64,000 nt of DNA from Lysobacter sp. S4-A87. GTDB taxonomy: Bacteria; Pseudomonadota; Gammaproteobacteria; Xanthomonadales; Xanthomonadaceae. The notes under the pieces are model-generated. The model did no database searches. It was not told the origin of the DNA and worked only from the letters and a program-made list of their open reading frames with translations. Location of the stretch: contig NZ_CP093341.1 in the NCBI RefSeq assembly GCF_022637455.1, positions 3,162,001-3,226,000 of the forward strand, written 5' to 3'. Of the stretch, positions 1 to 9,728 are shown piece after piece (position 1 is the first letter of the stretch; each line of letters opens with the position of its first letter). Made by a program: the position numbers and the translations under genes.

Positions 1-176
1 CGGTGAACCTCAATCACGGCGACTACGAAGGTGGGCAGTTCCGCTATCCGGAGTTCGGCCTGCAGCGCTTTTCGCCCGCAACCGGGACGGCGCTGGTGTT
101 CTCATGCTCGATGCTGCACGAAGTGCTGCCGGTCGAGCGCGGCACGCGCTATGCGATGACGACGTTCCTGGCCTGA
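1..176 (+). CDS. 2OG-Fe(II) oxygenase, C-terminal fragment
   Basis: This is the 3' end of a gene that begins before the window; the reading frame starts at base 3 and ends with TGA at 174-176. The visible 57 residues match the end of the prolyl-4-hydroxylase-like 2-oxoglutarate/Fe(II) dioxygenase fold. GGQFRYPEFG is followed by GTALVFSCSMLHEVLPVERG and TRYAMTTFL. The His of LHEV would be the distal iron ligand, and the Arg of GTRYAM would bind 2-oxoglutarate. The first His/Asp ligands and the substrate-binding part lie outside the window, so the substrate is unknown. The next gene is convergent, with a 57-base gap. Confidence 0.75.
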   Translation, partial: VNLNHGDYEGGQFRYPEFGLQRFSPATGTALVFSCSMLHEVLPVERGTRYAMTTFLA

Positions 177-233
177 GTGCAGCGCTCCCACGCGTTGTTG
201 CGTGCTGTGCCAGGTGCCAGGTGCGATGAGAGG

Positions 234-1259
234 TCAGGCTTGCGGGCGCAGCCGTTGTGCCAGTGCCTGCGCATCGGGATGGGCGCGTGCCATCTGCGCG
301 ATGCTCCGCCCGGCCCAGTCCATCCCTCCGGCAATGTCGCCGGCATGGCGCGTCGCTGCTGCGGCCAGTTCGCGCCGGCGTTCGTGGGCATCGAAACCCA
401 CCGACTCGTCCTTCGCATAACGGCCGAGCAGGCCGGAGGCCTGGATGCGTTGCGCCCAGTCGTGGGGAACGGCCAGGCCGTAGTGCGCGGCCAGTCGTGC
501 GCTGGCGCCGGCGGGGTCAGCCAGGAAGCCGGCGAAGTCGAGGTCGAGCAGGCGCGATGACAGGCCGGGATCGCCGGCCAGGCGCTGCCAGCGAAGCTGC
601 TCGGCCAGCCAGGCGCGGGCCAGGCGCTCGCCGTCGGACGTCGCGGGCAGGTCGAGCTCGAGTGACTCCAGTCGCAGCGACTCGCTGTCGAGGACGCCGG
701 ACTTGAGCTCCTCATCGCGCAGCATCGTCGCCAGCCAGGTCTGCAGGTCGACCCACAGCAGGCAGGCCTTGCCACCGCCCGCCAGCAGCCCCGGCGCCAG
801 GGTCGTGACGAGGCTGGTCGGCTTCACCACGACTGCACGGGTGTCGGCGAATCCGCGGGCGAGCAGGGTCAGCACAGGTGACCGCCATTGCTCCGTGGCG
901 GCATCGTCGCGGCCATGGGCAAGCGCCAGCAGCGGCAGGGGTTCACGCAGGCCCAGCACTCCGGGCAGGAGGTCGAGGGTCCTGCTGACCAGTGACGAGC
1001 CGCAATGGCCGATATGGAACAGCCAGTGCAGGGGCAGGGCAGCGGCGGGGTCGGTTGCAGCCTCCAGTTCGACCCGGGAAACGACCCAGCCGGAGACGTC
1101 ACGATGTTGCGTCGCCCGGCGGTCGAGAAAGCTGGCGCGCCGGTAGTCCTGCGGCTCGAAATGCAGCACCCAGGCCTGATCCTGAACCGGATCAAAGGCG
1201 AACAGCGGGTAGGCTGCACTGCGACTGAAGTCGCTTGGCAGGCGCCTGGGAGCGGTCAT
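234..1259 (-). CDS. Sulfotransferase-like P-loop protein
   Basis: A 341-residue cytosolic protein with no signal peptide or membrane segment. Residues 82-93 (FHIGHCGSSLVS) resemble the 5'-phosphosulfate-binding loop of sulfotransferases, and LREP at about 104-107 fits the start of the next conserved block. The remainder is divergent, so transfer of sulfate from PAPS is a family-level guess. The ATG at 1257-1259 gives a natural N-terminus. The gene is convergent with the 2OG-Fe(II) oxygenase fragment and divergent from metB, with only 52 bases between the two start codons. It could instead be a sulfotransferase-fold protein with another role. Confidence 0.6.
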   Translation of the reverse strand: MTAPRRLPSDFSRSAAYPLFAFDPVQDQAWVLHFEPQDYRRASFLDRRATQHRDVSGWVVSRVELEAATDPAAALPLHWLFHIGHCGSSLVSRTLDLLPGVLGLREPLPLLALAHGRDDAATEQWRSPVLTLLARGFADTRAVVVKPTSLVTTLAPGLLAGGGKACLLWVDLQTWLATMLRDEELKSGVLDSESLRLESLELDLPATSDGERLARAWLAEQLRWQRLAGDPGLSSRLLDLDFAGFLADPAGASARLAAHYGLAVPHDWAQRIQASGLLGRYAKDESVGFDAHERRRELAAAATRHAGDIAGGMDWAGRSIAQMARAHPDAQALAQRLRPQA

Positions 1260-1268
1260 GGGCGATGT

Positions 1269-1274
1269 TAGAAT
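1269..1274 (+). promoter_or_regulatory. Candidate -10 box of metB
   Basis: TAGAAT lies 37 bases before the metB start codon, in the short gap to the divergent sulfotransferase-like gene. No good -35 match is visible at the expected spacing, so this rests on the -10 alone. Confidence 0.3.
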
Positions 1275-1311
1275 CGGCGGCCGCCCATGCTAGCGGAACT
1301 GGAAGGAATAG

Positions 1312-2493
1312 ATGACCGACAAACACGCCGGAGGCGGGGCCCGCAAGCCCGGTCTGGGAACCCTTGCGATCCATGCCGGCCAATCGCCGGACCCGAGCAC
1401 GGGCGCGGTCATGACGCCGATCTACGCCACCTCGACCTATGCACAGTCGAGCCCGGGCGTGCATCAGGGTTTTGAGTATTCGCGCAGCCACAACCCGACC
1501 CGCTTTGCCTACGAGCGCTGCGTCGCCGGCCTGGAAGGCGGCAGCCGTGGCTTTGCCTTCGCCTCGGGCCTGGCCGCGACCTCGACCATCCTCGAGTTGC
1601 TCGACTCTCGCAGCCATGTCATCGCCATGGACGACGTTTACGGCGGCACCTACCGCCTGTTCGAACGCGTGCGTCGCCGCTCGGCCGGGCTGGATTTCAG
1701 CTGGGTCAACCTGACCGACGTAGCCGCCTTCGAGGCGGCGATCCGTCCCGAAACGAAAATGGTCTGGATCGAGACCCCGACCAATCCGCTGCTGAAGCTG
1801 GTCGACATCGCCCAGATCGCGGCGATCGCGCGCAAGCGCGGCCTGATCGTCGTGGTCGACAACACGTTCAGCTCGCCGATCCTGCAGCGCCCGCTCGAGC
1901 TGGGCGCGCACATCGTCATGCACTCGGCGACCAAGTACCTCAACGGCCACTCCGACATCGTCGGTGGCATGGCCGTTGTGGGCGACGACGCCGAGATCGC
2001 CGAGCAGATGGGCTTTTTGCAGAACGCCATCGGCGGCGTGCAGGGACCGTTTGACAGCTTCCTGGCACTGCGTGGATTGAAGACGCTGCATCTGCGGATG
2101 GAGGCGCATTGCGAGAATGCGCAGGCCTTGGCGGAGTGGCTTGAGCAGCATCCGGCGGTGGAGAAGGTGCTCTACCCGGGGCTGAAGTCGCATCCGCAGC
2201 ATGAGCTGGCGAAGCGGCAGATGGACGGGTTTGGCGGGATGGTCAGCATCTACCTGAAGGGTGGACTGGAAGCAGCCACGCGCTTGTGCGAAAGGACCGA
2301 ACTGTTCGCCCTGGCCGAGTCGCTCGGTGGCGTGGAGAGCCTGGTCAACCATCCGGCAGTGATGACGCACGCGTCGATTCCGCCCGACCGGCGCGCCGCG
2401 CTGGGCATCGGTGACAACCTGGTGCGGTTGAGCGTGGGAATCGAGGATGTGGCGGACCTGCGCGATGACCTCAGCGCAGCGCTTGGCGCATGA
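1312..2493 (+). CDS. metB: Cystathionine gamma-synthase/lyase family PLP enzyme
   Basis: A 393-residue cytosolic enzyme of the Cys/Met-metabolism PLP family, which interconverts activated homoserine, cysteine and cystathionine. The PLP-binding lysine is K208 in HSATKYLNGHSD. Other family blocks are YSRSHNPTRFAYE (substrate and phosphate binding), FASGLAATS, IETPTNPLL and VVDNTFSSP. Full length matches the family. A GGAAGGA ribosome-binding site precedes the ATG at 1312. Synthase and lyase cannot be separated by sequence reading alone. In Xanthomonas this gene marks one edge of the LPS locus, and the same arrangement is seen here: the O-antigen exporter follows directly. Confidence 0.9.
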   Translation: MTDKHAGGGARKPGLGTLAIHAGQSPDPSTGAVMTPIYATSTYAQSSPGVHQGFEYSRSHNPTRFAYERCVAGLEGGSRGFAFASGLAATSTILELLDSRSHVIAMDDVYGGTYRLFERVRRRSAGLDFSWVNLTDVAAFEAAIRPETKMVWIETPTNPLLKLVDIAQIAAIARKRGLIVVVDNTFSSPILQRPLELGAHIVMHSATKYLNGHSDIVGGMAVVGDDAEIAEQMGFLQNAIGGVQGPFDSFLALRGLKTLHLRMEAHCENAQALAEWLEQHPAVEKVLYPGLKSHPQHELAKRQMDGFGGMVSIYLKGGLEAATRLCERTELFALAESLGGVESLVNHPAVMTHASIPPDRRAALGIGDNLVRLSVGIEDVADLRDDLSAALGA

Positions 2494-2518
2494 CTTCAAT
2501 CGATTTGAGAGTCATCCG

Positions 2519-3313
2519 ATGAGCATCCTTTCCGCGTTTGGTAGCAACCGCTCGCTCGTCTTCGAGCTGACGCGGCGTGAGATCCTCGGCCGTTACCGCG
2601 GCGCAAGTTTCGGGCTGTTGTGGTCGCTGATCAGTCCCTTCCTGATGTTGATGGTCTATACGCTGGCCTTCGGATTCATCATGAAGAGCCGTTGGCCGGG
2701 AACGACAGGAACGACCACCGAATTCGCCTTGATCCTGTTCGTCGGCCTGACGGTGCACGGATTCTTCGCCGAGTGCGTGAACCGTGCCCCCAGCCTCATT
2801 GTCGGCAACACCAGTTACGTCAAGCGGGTCGTGTTCCCACTCGACCTGCTGGTCTGGAGCATGACGTTCTCGGCACTGTTTCACCTGCTGATGAACACGG
2901 TGGTCTTGCTGCTGCTGCAATTGCTCTGGAACGGCCAGATCCACGCCACGACGCTGCTGTTTCCCCTCGTGGTGCTGCCGTTGATCATCCTCACCGTTGG
3001 CGTGGGCTGGATCGTGTCGGCCCTTGGCGTCTTCCTGCGCGACATCGGCCAGGTTGTGGGCGTGGTTACCGCTGCAATGCTGTTCCTGTCATCGGCCATC
3101 GTGCCCGTGGACTCCGTCCCGGAACACTATCGCTGGGTGTTCATGGCCAATCCGCTCACATTCATCATCAATGAAGCGCGCCAGGTCGTTATCTGGGGAA
3201 ATGCGCCCAACTGGCTTGGGCTGGGCATCTATTTCGTGATTGCCATTGCCGTGGCCTCCTTTGGTCACATGCTCTTCCAGAAGCTTCGAAAAGGGTTTGC
3301 CGATGTCCTCTGA
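2519..3313 (+). CDS. wzm: O-antigen ABC exporter permease (Wzm)
   Basis: A 264-residue inner-membrane protein of the ABC-2 permease family with about six membrane spans (for example around FGLLWSLISPFLMLMVYTLA). It would form the channel that moves undecaprenyl-linked polysaccharide to the periplasm. FELTRREILGRYRGA, just before the first span, is typical of Wzm/TagG/KpsM permeases. I chose the ATG at 2519 (MSILSAFG), with a weak GAGAG site about 8 bases upstream. An upstream in-frame start would overlap metB by 47 bases and add 24 atypical residues. The end overlaps wzt by 11 bases, so the two subunits are probably translationally coupled. Confidence 0.9.
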   Translation: MSILSAFGSNRSLVFELTRREILGRYRGASFGLLWSLISPFLMLMVYTLAFGFIMKSRWPGTTGTTTEFALILFVGLTVHGFFAECVNRAPSLIVGNTSYVKRVVFPLDLLVWSMTFSALFHLLMNTVVLLLLQLLWNGQIHATTLLFPLVVLPLIILTVGVGWIVSALGVFLRDIGQVVGVVTAAMLFLSSAIVPVDSVPEHYRWVFMANPLTFIINEARQVVIWGNAPNWLGLGIYFVIAIAVASFGHMLFQKLRKGFADVL

Positions 3314-4718
3314 CGCCGCTTACGTCGTGACTGAGCAACCGGCTTCAGACCCGGGCAAGGGCAAGCCTGTCATTTCCATCCGTGGTGCCGGCAAGGCATA
3401 CGCGATGTACGACAGCCCGGCCCATCGCCTGTGGCAGGGAATCCTTGGTCGGCGCAAGAAGTTCTTCCGTGAGTTCTGGGCACTCCGGGGGGTCAACCTC
3501 GACGTCCATCGCGGCGAGACGGTGGGAATTGTCGGTCGCAATGGCTCGGGCAAATCAACCCTGCTACAGATGATCGCGGGCACGCTGACTCCCACCGAGG
3601 GCACCATCGAGGTGAACGGCCGCGTAGCCGCGCTGCTCGAATTGGGCAGCGGCTTCAACCCGGAGTTCACTGGCCGAGAGAACGTCTACCTCAATGCCGC
3701 GATCCTCGGACTCAAGCGCCACGAGATCGATGCGCGCCTGAACAGCATCCTTGAGTTTGCCGACATCGGCGAGTTCATCGACCAGCCGGTCCGCAGCTAC
3801 TCCAGCGGCATGGTCGTGCGTCTGGCCTTTGCCGTCATCGTCCACGTAGACGCGGACATCCTCATCATCGATGAGGCGCTGGCGGTAGGTGATGCCTTCT
3901 TCTCGCAAAAGTGCATGCGCTTCCTGCGTGGTTTCCAGGAACACGGGACGCTGTTGTTCGTCAGCCATGACGCTGCTGCCGTGACCAACTTGTGCGAACG
4001 CGCACTCTGGCTGAGTGCGGGCGAACCAAAGATGGTCGGCAGTTCCCAGGAGATCGTCGAGTCGTACATGGCGCAGGAGCACGCGGTGGGGCGGGGGAAA
4101 GCCACCGGAGAAGTCGTCAAGGTCGAAAGCGCTCGCAAGCGAAGCGGTCGCGACGAGGATCCGTCCCTGGCCCTGCAGCCGGACTTCCGCGCCGCACGTC
4201 TGACAGACGCCGGGTTCGTGAACCGGATGAGGGCTTTCGAGTTCACTCCGGACAATGTCGGAATACAGTTCGGTGCGCGCAACGCCGTCGTCGAGAACGT
4301 TGAGTTGCGGGCGCAAGGGGAGGCCGTGCACCTTCTGCGTGGTGGCGAGGTCGTTGAGTTGCGGATTTCCGTGAGGCTCGAGCAGGCCCTGGACAACGTG
4401 ATCATCGGGTTCTTCGTGAAGGACCGGCTCGGACAGCGCCTGTTCGGCGACAACACGTACTTTGCGTGCATGCACCAGCCTCCCGGCGGCGAATCTGGTC
4501 AAGTGCTTCGCGCAACGTTCAAATTCAGGATGCCGGTGCTGCCGGTGGGTTCATACATGATTGATGCTGCGGTCGCCACAGGCGACCAGCAGGACCACAC
4601 GCAGCAGCATTGGATCCACGATGCGCTGGAGTTCCGTGCGCTCGATGACGTCATGTGTTTTGGTCTGGTTGGATTGCCCATGCTGGACATTGCTGTAGAG
4701 AACGAGGGAAGTGCCTGA
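3303..4718 (+). CDS. wzt: O-antigen ABC exporter ATPase with C-terminal glycan-binding domain (Wzt)
   Basis: A 471-residue ATPase of the polysaccharide exporter. The N-terminal 240 or so residues are an ABC domain with Walker [10 protein letters not shown], signature [12 protein letters not shown], Walker [13 protein letters not shown] and switch His in FVSHD. After a linker of about 50-70 residues, the C-terminal 180 or so form a beta-rich region like the Wzt_C domain that recognises the chain end in systems such as E. coli O9a. The plain KpsT/TagH type lacks this extra domain. The ATG at 3303 overlaps wzm. The extra domain suggests the exported chain carries a terminal modification, which fits the methyltransferase domain encoded next. 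Confidence 0.92.
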   Translation: MSSDAAYVVTEQPASDPGKGKPVISIRGAGKAYAMYDSPAHRLWQGILGRRKKFFREFWALRGVNLDVHRGETVGIVGRNGSGKSTLLQMIAGTLTPTEGTIEVNGRVAALLELGSGFNPEFTGRENVYLNAAILGLKRHEIDARLNSILEFADIGEFIDQPVRSYSSGMVVRLAFAVIVHVDADILIIDEALAVGDAFFSQKCMRFLRGFQEHGTLLFVSHDAAAVTNLCERALWLSAGEPKMVGSSQEIVESYMAQEHAVGRGKATGEVVKVESARKRSGRDEDPSLALQPDFRAARLTDAGFVNRMRAFEFTPDNVGIQFGARNAVVENVELRAQGEAVHLLRGGEVVELRISVRLEQALDNVIIGFFVKDRLGQRLFGDNTYFACMHQPPGGESGQVLRATFKFRMPVLPVGSYMIDAAVATGDQQDHTQQHWIHDALEFRALDDVMCFGLVGLPMLDIAVENEGSA

Positions 4719-7700
4719 TGGATTTCAGCGGTGAACGCTTCATTCCCACCGAGCTGGGGGAGCTGAGCCTCGAGCACTGGCACCGGTACGCCTGGTGCAG
4801 GAATGCGATGAAGGGCCTGCGCGTGCTCGATGTCGCCTGCGGTGAAGGCTATGGTTCGGCGTTGCTGGCTTCGGTTGCCGAGTCGGTCGTCGGCGCGGAT
4901 ATCTCCGAGGAAGCCGTTGCGCACGCGCGCGCGCACTACCCGCTGGACAACGTCGAGTTCGTCCAGGCGAGCGCGACCGCGCTGCCGTTCGCTGACGCCC
5001 AGTTCGATGCCGTCGTTTCGTTCGAGACGTTGGAGCACCTGAGCGAGCAGGAGGAAATGCTCACCCAGATCCGCAGGGTGCTGAAGCCGGGTGGCTTCTT
5101 CATCGTTTCCTCCCCGAACAAGGAGGTCTATTCGGATCGGCGCGGGTTCAAGAACGAGTTCCACGTCAAGGAACTCTATGCGGACGAGTTGAGCGCGTTG
5201 CTCGGTCGCCACTTCGGCGCTGTCCAGTACTTCGGCCAGCGAATGGAGTCTGCATCGGTTCTGCTGCCGGTCTCCGGCCATCGTTCATCGTACGAGGCCT
5301 GGAGCGGCAGTGAGAGCGGCGTCGAGAACACCACCAGCGAAGTCAAGGACATCATGTATTTCCTTGCCGTTTGCTGTGCGACTCCGGATTTGATGCCGGA
5401 GATGCCGGCATCGTTGTTCTCCGATGCCCGTGTCGATCTGTATGCCCGTCATGAGGACATTTCCCGGTGGGCGCTGTCGCTGGATGCGGAGCTCAAAGAG
5501 CTGGGGAGTCGTTATCGGTCCCTCGAAGCGGAGTTCGAAGAGCGGACGCAGTGGGCATTGTCGCTCGATGCGGAACTTTCGCGCGCACGGTCCGGCGGGG
5601 AAGGTTCCGGCGCGGTACCGCTGGATGAGGAGCGACGCAATCGCGAGCGCGTGCAGCAGTTGCTCGAAGAGCTGGCCGAACTTCGCACGCTTTCCGACCA
5701 GTCGGTTAAACGCATCGCCGAACTTCGAAAGCTTGGCGACCAGTCAATCGATCGCATTGCCGAACTTGAGTGCGAAGTCGAACAGGCAAGGCAGCGCTAC
5801 TCGACCCTTGCAGCCCGGCACAAGGAAGCGGAACTGCAGCACGCGGCCGAGCTCGGACGCGACGCCCAGAACGAGCGGGTCATGACGGCTCGGATGGCCG
5901 ATCTCGAACGCGAAAGCGGCGAGCTGGCAACCAGCCTCGCGCAAGTACTCAATTCGGCCTCCTGGCGCGTGACGCGGCCCCTGCGGTTCGTCGCACGAGT
6001 CCTGCGTGGTGACTGGCGTGCCGTCGTCGGTTCGCTGCGCGGATCGGGGCTCGCCCAGCACCCGTCCATCGCGTTGCTGCGTTCGCCGCTAAAGCGATGG
6101 CTGCTCAAGCGCGCCGAGGCTTCTCCTGCCCCGGAACCACTGGAACTGACCCAGATCATCGACAGCCGCGACCGCGTCCTGGGAAGGCTGCGATTCCAGA
6201 CCCATGACGAACCGCTGGTATCGATCGTCATCCCGACCTACGGCGGCCTCAACCATACCCTCGCCTGCCTGAAGTCAATTTCGGAGCATACGCGCGGCAC
6301 GTACGAGGTGATCGTCGCCGAGGACGCCTCGGGCGACGAGCAGATCCACGAGATCGGCTCGATCCCCGGCGTCCGGTATCACGTCAACGAGCAGAACCTC
6401 GGGTTCATCCGTTCCTGCAATTTGGCGGCGTCGCTGGCGCGCGGCCACTACATCTGCTTCCTCAACAACGACACGGAAGTGACCGAAGGCTGGCTGGACG
6501 GGATGCTCGACGTCTTTGCGACGCATGCCGACGCCGGCATGGTCGGGTCCAAGCTGGTTTATCCGGACGGCCGCCTGCAAGAGGCGGGAGGCATCGTCTG
6601 GAAGGATGCGTCGGCGTGGAACTTCGGTCGCCTGCAGGATCCGGACGCTTCCGAGTTCAACTATGTGCGTCATGCCGACTACTGCTCCGGCGCGAGCCTG
6701 CTGGTGCCGGCGGAACTGTTCAAGACCCTGGGCGGCTTCGACACGCTGTACGTCCCCGCCTACTGCGAAGACTCCGATCTGGCGTTCAAGGTCCGCAGCA
6801 CGGGCCGCGAGGTGTACTACACGCCATTTTCGAAGGTCATCCACCACGAAGGCGTTTCGCACGGCACCGATACGGGGCAGGGCATCAAGGCCTACCAGCC
6901 GGTGAACCAGAAGAAGTTCCATGACCGGTGGAGTGCTGAACTGGCGGAGCATTACCCCAACGGTGAGCACGTGATGCGCGCCCGTGACCGGTCGAAGCGT
7001 CGCCCTGTGGTGCTGATCGTGGACCACTACGTTCCGCAACCGGATCGCGATGCCGGGTCACGGACCATGGTCGCTTTCATTGACCGGCTGCTGGAGCTGG
7101 GCTGCTCGGTGAAGTTCTGGCCTGAGAACCTGTACTACGACCCGATCTACACACCCCCGCTGCAGAAGAAGGGCGTCGAAGTGATGTACGGCGCCAACTG
7201 GGTAGGACGCATCGGAAACTACCTCGAGCAGAACGGCAAGGAACTCACCGCAGTGCTCCTGTCCCGGCCCCACGTGGCTACGCCGTGGCTCGATGCCGTG
7301 CGGCGCCACAGCGACGCCCGGGTGGTGTACTACGGGCACGACCTGCACTTCCGCAGGGCGGCGCTCGAGGCCAAGGTGCGCGGAGGCGACGCCGGCAACG
7401 TCGAGGCCGAGATCGCGAAGCTGGAGCGGATGGAGCGCGACATCTGGCGCAAGTCCGATGTAGTGCTGTATCCGTCCAACTGCGAAGCATCCGATGTCCG
7501 GGAACTCGAGCCCGGTGTGGACGCGCGCGCAATCACTCCGTACGCATTCACCCGGTTCGAGACGCCGGACGCGCCGCAGGGGCGCGTCGACCTGCTGTTC
7601 GTCGCAGGCTTCGCCCACCCACCGAATGTGGATGCCGCGAGCTGGCTGGTCAACGAGATCATGCCAAGGGTCTGGCGTGAAGCACCGGACGTGCGACTGG

Positions 7701-8122
7701 CGCTTGTGGGCTCCAATCCCACCCAGGACGTTCGCGCGCTTGCCGGGGCCCAGGTTGAAGTAACCGGCTATGTGACCGACGAAGAACTGCTGCGGCGCTA
7801 TCGCACTTCGCGCGTGGCAGTGGTGCCCCTGCGATTTGGTGCAGGCGTCAAGAGCAAAGTTGTCGAGGCGCTGCAGCAGGGCACTCCGCTCGTCACCACG
7901 CACGTGGGCGCGCAAGGCCTGATCGGCGTCGACGAAGTATGCGAGGTGCATGACGATCCCGATGCCCTCGCCGACGCGATCGTCTCGGTGCTGAAGGATG
8001 ACGCCCATTGGCAGCGGCTGGCGCATGCGGGTGCCAGCTATGCAAAGCGGGAGTTCTCGCGCGACGCGATGCGCGATGCGCTGGTCGAAGCGCTCGGGTT
8101 GCCAGAAGGAGCTGCTGAATGA
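4718..8122 (+). CDS. Four-part polysaccharide synthase: methyltransferase, coiled coil, GT2, GT4
   Basis: A 1134-residue protein whose ATG overlaps the wzt stop by one base (TGATG). Residues 1-230: SAM methyltransferase, motif [17 protein letters not shown]. Residues about 250-430: coiled coil with internal repeats. Residues about 495-735: family 2 glycosyltransferase, with SIVIPTYGG and FLNNDTEV as the likely nucleotide/metal site. Residues about 760-1134: GT4-type domain ending in [20 protein letters not shown] single chain could add two different sugars and methylate the product. The methyltransferase plus coiled coil recalls WbdD-type chain terminators, where the coiled coil sets chain length, but WbdD's kinase domain is absent and glycosyltransferases follow instead. 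No membrane segment is seen. The sugar specificity is unknown. Confidence 0.85.
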   Translation: MDFSGERFIPTELGELSLEHWHRYAWCRNAMKGLRVLDVACGEGYGSALLASVAESVVGADISEEAVAHARAHYPLDNVEFVQASATALPFADAQFDAVVSFETLEHLSEQEEMLTQIRRVLKPGGFFIVSSPNKEVYSDRRGFKNEFHVKELYADELSALLGRHFGAVQYFGQRMESASVLLPVSGHRSSYEAWSGSESGVENTTSEVKDIMYFLAVCCATPDLMPEMPASLFSDARVDLYARHEDISRWALSLDAELKELGSRYRSLEAEFEERTQWALSLDAELSRARSGGEGSGAVPLDEERRNRERVQQLLEELAELRTLSDQSVKRIAELRKLGDQSIDRIAELECEVEQARQRYSTLAARHKEAELQHAAELGRDAQNERVMTARMADLERESGELATSLAQVLNSASWRVTRPLRFVARVLRGDWRAVVGSLRGSGLAQHPSIALLRSPLKRWLLKRAEASPAPEPLELTQIIDSRDRVLGRLRFQTHDEPLVSIVIPTYGGLNHTLACLKSISEHTRGTYEVIVAEDASGDEQIHEIGSIPGVRYHVNEQNLGFIRSCNLAASLARGHYICFLNNDTEVTEGWLDGMLDVFATHADAGMVGSKLVYPDGRLQEAGGIVWKDASAWNFGRLQDPDASEFNYVRHADYCSGASLLVPAELFKTLGGFDTLYVPAYCEDSDLAFKVRSTGREVYYTPFSKVIHHEGVSHGTDTGQGIKAYQPVNQKKFHDRWSAELAEHYPNGEHVMRARDRSKRRPVVLIVDHYVPQPDRDAGSRTMVAFIDRLLELGCSVKFWPENLYYDPIYTPPLQKKGVEVMYGANWVGRIGNYLEQNGKELTAVLLSRPHVATPWLDAVRRHSDARVVYYGHDLHFRRAALEAKVRGGDAGNVEAEIAKLERMERDIWRKSDVVLYPSNCEASDVRELEPGVDARAITPYAFTRFETPDAPQGRVDLLFVAGFAHPPNVDAASWLVNEIMPRVWREAPDVRLALVGSNPTQDVRALAGAQVEVTGYVTDEELLRRYRTSRVAVVPLRFGAGVKSKVVEALQQGTPLVTTHVGAQGLIGVDEVCEVHDDPDALADAIVSVLKDDAHWQRLAHAGASYAKREFSRDAMRDALVEALGLPEGAAE
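5684..5767 (+). repeat. Two 42-base tandem repeats coding 14-residue heptad units
   Basis: Two adjacent units code for [14 protein letters not shown] (residues 323-336) and [14 protein letters not shown] (337-350). Each is exactly two heptads. A second repeat, WALSLDAEL, occurs at residues 251-259 and 279-287, 28 residues (four heptads) apart. The spacing keeps a coiled coil in register, so expansion or contraction would change rod length without breaking it. Confidence 0.8.
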
Positions 8123-9150
8123 TCGTCCGATCCCGCGCGCCCCTGCGCCTCGGCCTGGCCGGCGGTGGAACCGACGTATCGCCGTTCTGCGACATCCATG
8201 GGGGATTCGTGATGAACGTTACGATCGACAAGTACGCCTATGCGACCCTCGATCCGGCTCCCAGTGGACTGGTTGAGTTCCACGCGCTCGATGCGGATGT
8301 CTCGCAGGCGTGCGCCCCGGGTGAAGTGGATCTCGGTTCGGGTCCGCTGCAGCTGATGAAGGGTGTCTACTCGACCATCGTCAATGACTACCTGGATGGT
8401 CGCCCCGCCCCGGCAATCCGCATTCGCGCCGCCTCCGATGCGCCTCCTGGCTCGGGGCTGGGCTCCTCGTCGACGATGGTGGTCGCCCTTGTCGCGGCGT
8501 TTGCCGAGTACTTCGGTCTGGCGCTGGGTGAATACGAGATCGCGCAACTGGCCTACCGCATCGAGCGCAATGAACTCGGCCTTGCGGGGGGCAAGCAGGA
8601 CCAGTACGCAGCCGCCTTTGGCGGCTTCAACTTCATGGAGTTCTACGACGGCGACCGGGTCGTGGTCAACCCGCTTCGCGTGAAGGACTGGATCTGGTCG
8701 GAACTGGAGGCCAGCCTGGTCCTGTACTTCACCGGCGTGTCGCGGGCGTCGGCGAAGATCATCGACGAGCAGTCGCGCAATGTGCGCGATGGCCGCAGCG
8801 ATTCGATCGACGCCATGCAGCGTCTCAAGGTCGAAGCGGTGCAGATGAAGGAAGCATTGTTGCGGGGCGATTTCGTGCGCCTGGCCTCGGTGATGCAGTC
8901 GGGCTGGCAGGCCAAGAAGCAGAGCGCGACCAGCATCACCAACCCCATGATCGACGAGCTCGAAGCCCTGGCGTTCGCAAATGGCGCACGGGCCACCAAG
9001 GTGTCCGGCGCCGGTGGTGGCGGTTTCATGATGTTCATTTGCGACCCCGCCGATCGCGTCGGGCTGGTGCGCGCGCTGCGCGGCGCAGGCGGCACTGTTT
9101 ACGACACCCACTTCACGCATCAGGGAGCCAGCGCGTGGAAAATCGGATGA
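8119..9150 (+). CDS. hddA: D-glycero-alpha-D-manno-heptose 7-phosphate kinase (HddA-like)
   Basis: A 343-residue GHMP-family kinase. [19 protein letters not shown] at the N-terminus and the phosphate-binding loop [17 protein letters not shown] are the family marks; [12 protein letters not shown] is the C-terminal glycine motif. In the GDP-heptose pathway it phosphorylates heptose 7-phosphate at C1 to give the alpha-1,7-bisphosphate. The assignment rests on the neighbours as much as the protein, because gmhA, a nucleotidyltransferase and gmhB follow. The ATG overlaps the preceding stop (ATGA). An alternative is another sugar kinase of the same subfamily, such as a fucose or galactose kinase, but the gene set argues against that. 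Confidence 0.85.
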   Translation: MIVRSRAPLRLGLAGGGTDVSPFCDIHGGFVMNVTIDKYAYATLDPAPSGLVEFHALDADVSQACAPGEVDLGSGPLQLMKGVYSTIVNDYLDGRPAPAIRIRAASDAPPGSGLGSSSTMVVALVAAFAEYFGLALGEYEIAQLAYRIERNELGLAGGKQDQYAAAFGGFNFMEFYDGDRVVVNPLRVKDWIWSELEASLVLYFTGVSRASAKIIDEQSRNVRDGRSDSIDAMQRLKVEAVQMKEALLRGDFVRLASVMQSGWQAKKQSATSITNPMIDELEALAFANGARATKVSGAGGGGFMMFICDPADRVGLVRALRGAGGTVYDTHFTHQGASAWKIG

Positions 9151-9728
9151 ATGACTTCGTACAGGCTGAGTTCGACAAGAGCCTGCTCAACTTCCAGCGC
9201 ATGTCGGAGGACGCCGGACTGCGCCAGCAGATCACCCAGGCCGTGGCGCTATGCGTGGATTCGCTGCGAGCCGATGGCAAGATCCTGTTTGCGGGCAACG
9301 GCGGCAGCGCCGCCGATGCCCAGCACTGGGCTGGCGAACTGGTGTCGCGCTTCTACTACGACCGCCCGGGCCTGGCCGCCATCGCGCTGACCACCGATAG
9401 CTCGATCCTGACCGCCATCGGCAACGATTACGGCTACGACTACACGTTCGCCCGGCAGGTCGAAGCACTGGGTCGGCGCGGTGACGTGCTGGTGGTCATT
9501 TCGACTTCCGGCAACTCACCCAACATACTGCGTGCCGCGCAGGCCGCGGCCGAGCGTGGAGTCCGCGTGATCGGATTCACCGGGCAGGCCGGTGGCAAGC
9601 TGGCGGCCATGTGCGACATCTGTTTCCGCGTCCCGTCCGACGAGACGCCGCGTATCCAGGAAGGCCACGAGTTCATCGGTCATCTGTTGTGCGCGCTCAT
9701 CGAGGCGCAGATGTACCCCAAGGCATGA
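9147..9728 (+). CDS. gmhA: Phosphoheptose isomerase
   Basis: A 193-residue SIS-domain enzyme that converts sedoheptulose 7-phosphate to D-glycero-D-manno-heptose 7-phosphate, the first step toward heptose. The GmhA marks are present: AGNGGSAADAQHWAGELVSR, STSGNSPN for phosphate binding, and EGHEFIGHLLCALIE with the C-terminal metal/catalytic His and Glu. Length matches the family (about 192). I chose the ATG at 9147, which overlaps the hddA stop as ATGA; an in-frame GTG at 9135 would add only four residues. The copy sits in the O-antigen operon; whether it also serves core heptose depends on other gmhA copies elsewhere. Confidence 0.93.
   Translation: MNDFVQAEFDKSLLNFQRMSEDAGLRQQITQAVALCVDSLRADGKILFAGNGGSAADAQHWAGELVSRFYYDRPGLAAIALTTDSSILTAIGNDYGYDYTFARQVEALGRRGDVLVVISTSGNSPNILRAAQAAAERGVRVIGFTGQAGGKLAAMCDICFRVPSDETPRIQEGHEFIGHLLCALIEAQMYPKA

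Noticed and set aside
1192-2499. Minus-strand frame opposite metB
   Set aside because: Shadow of metB without family motifs.
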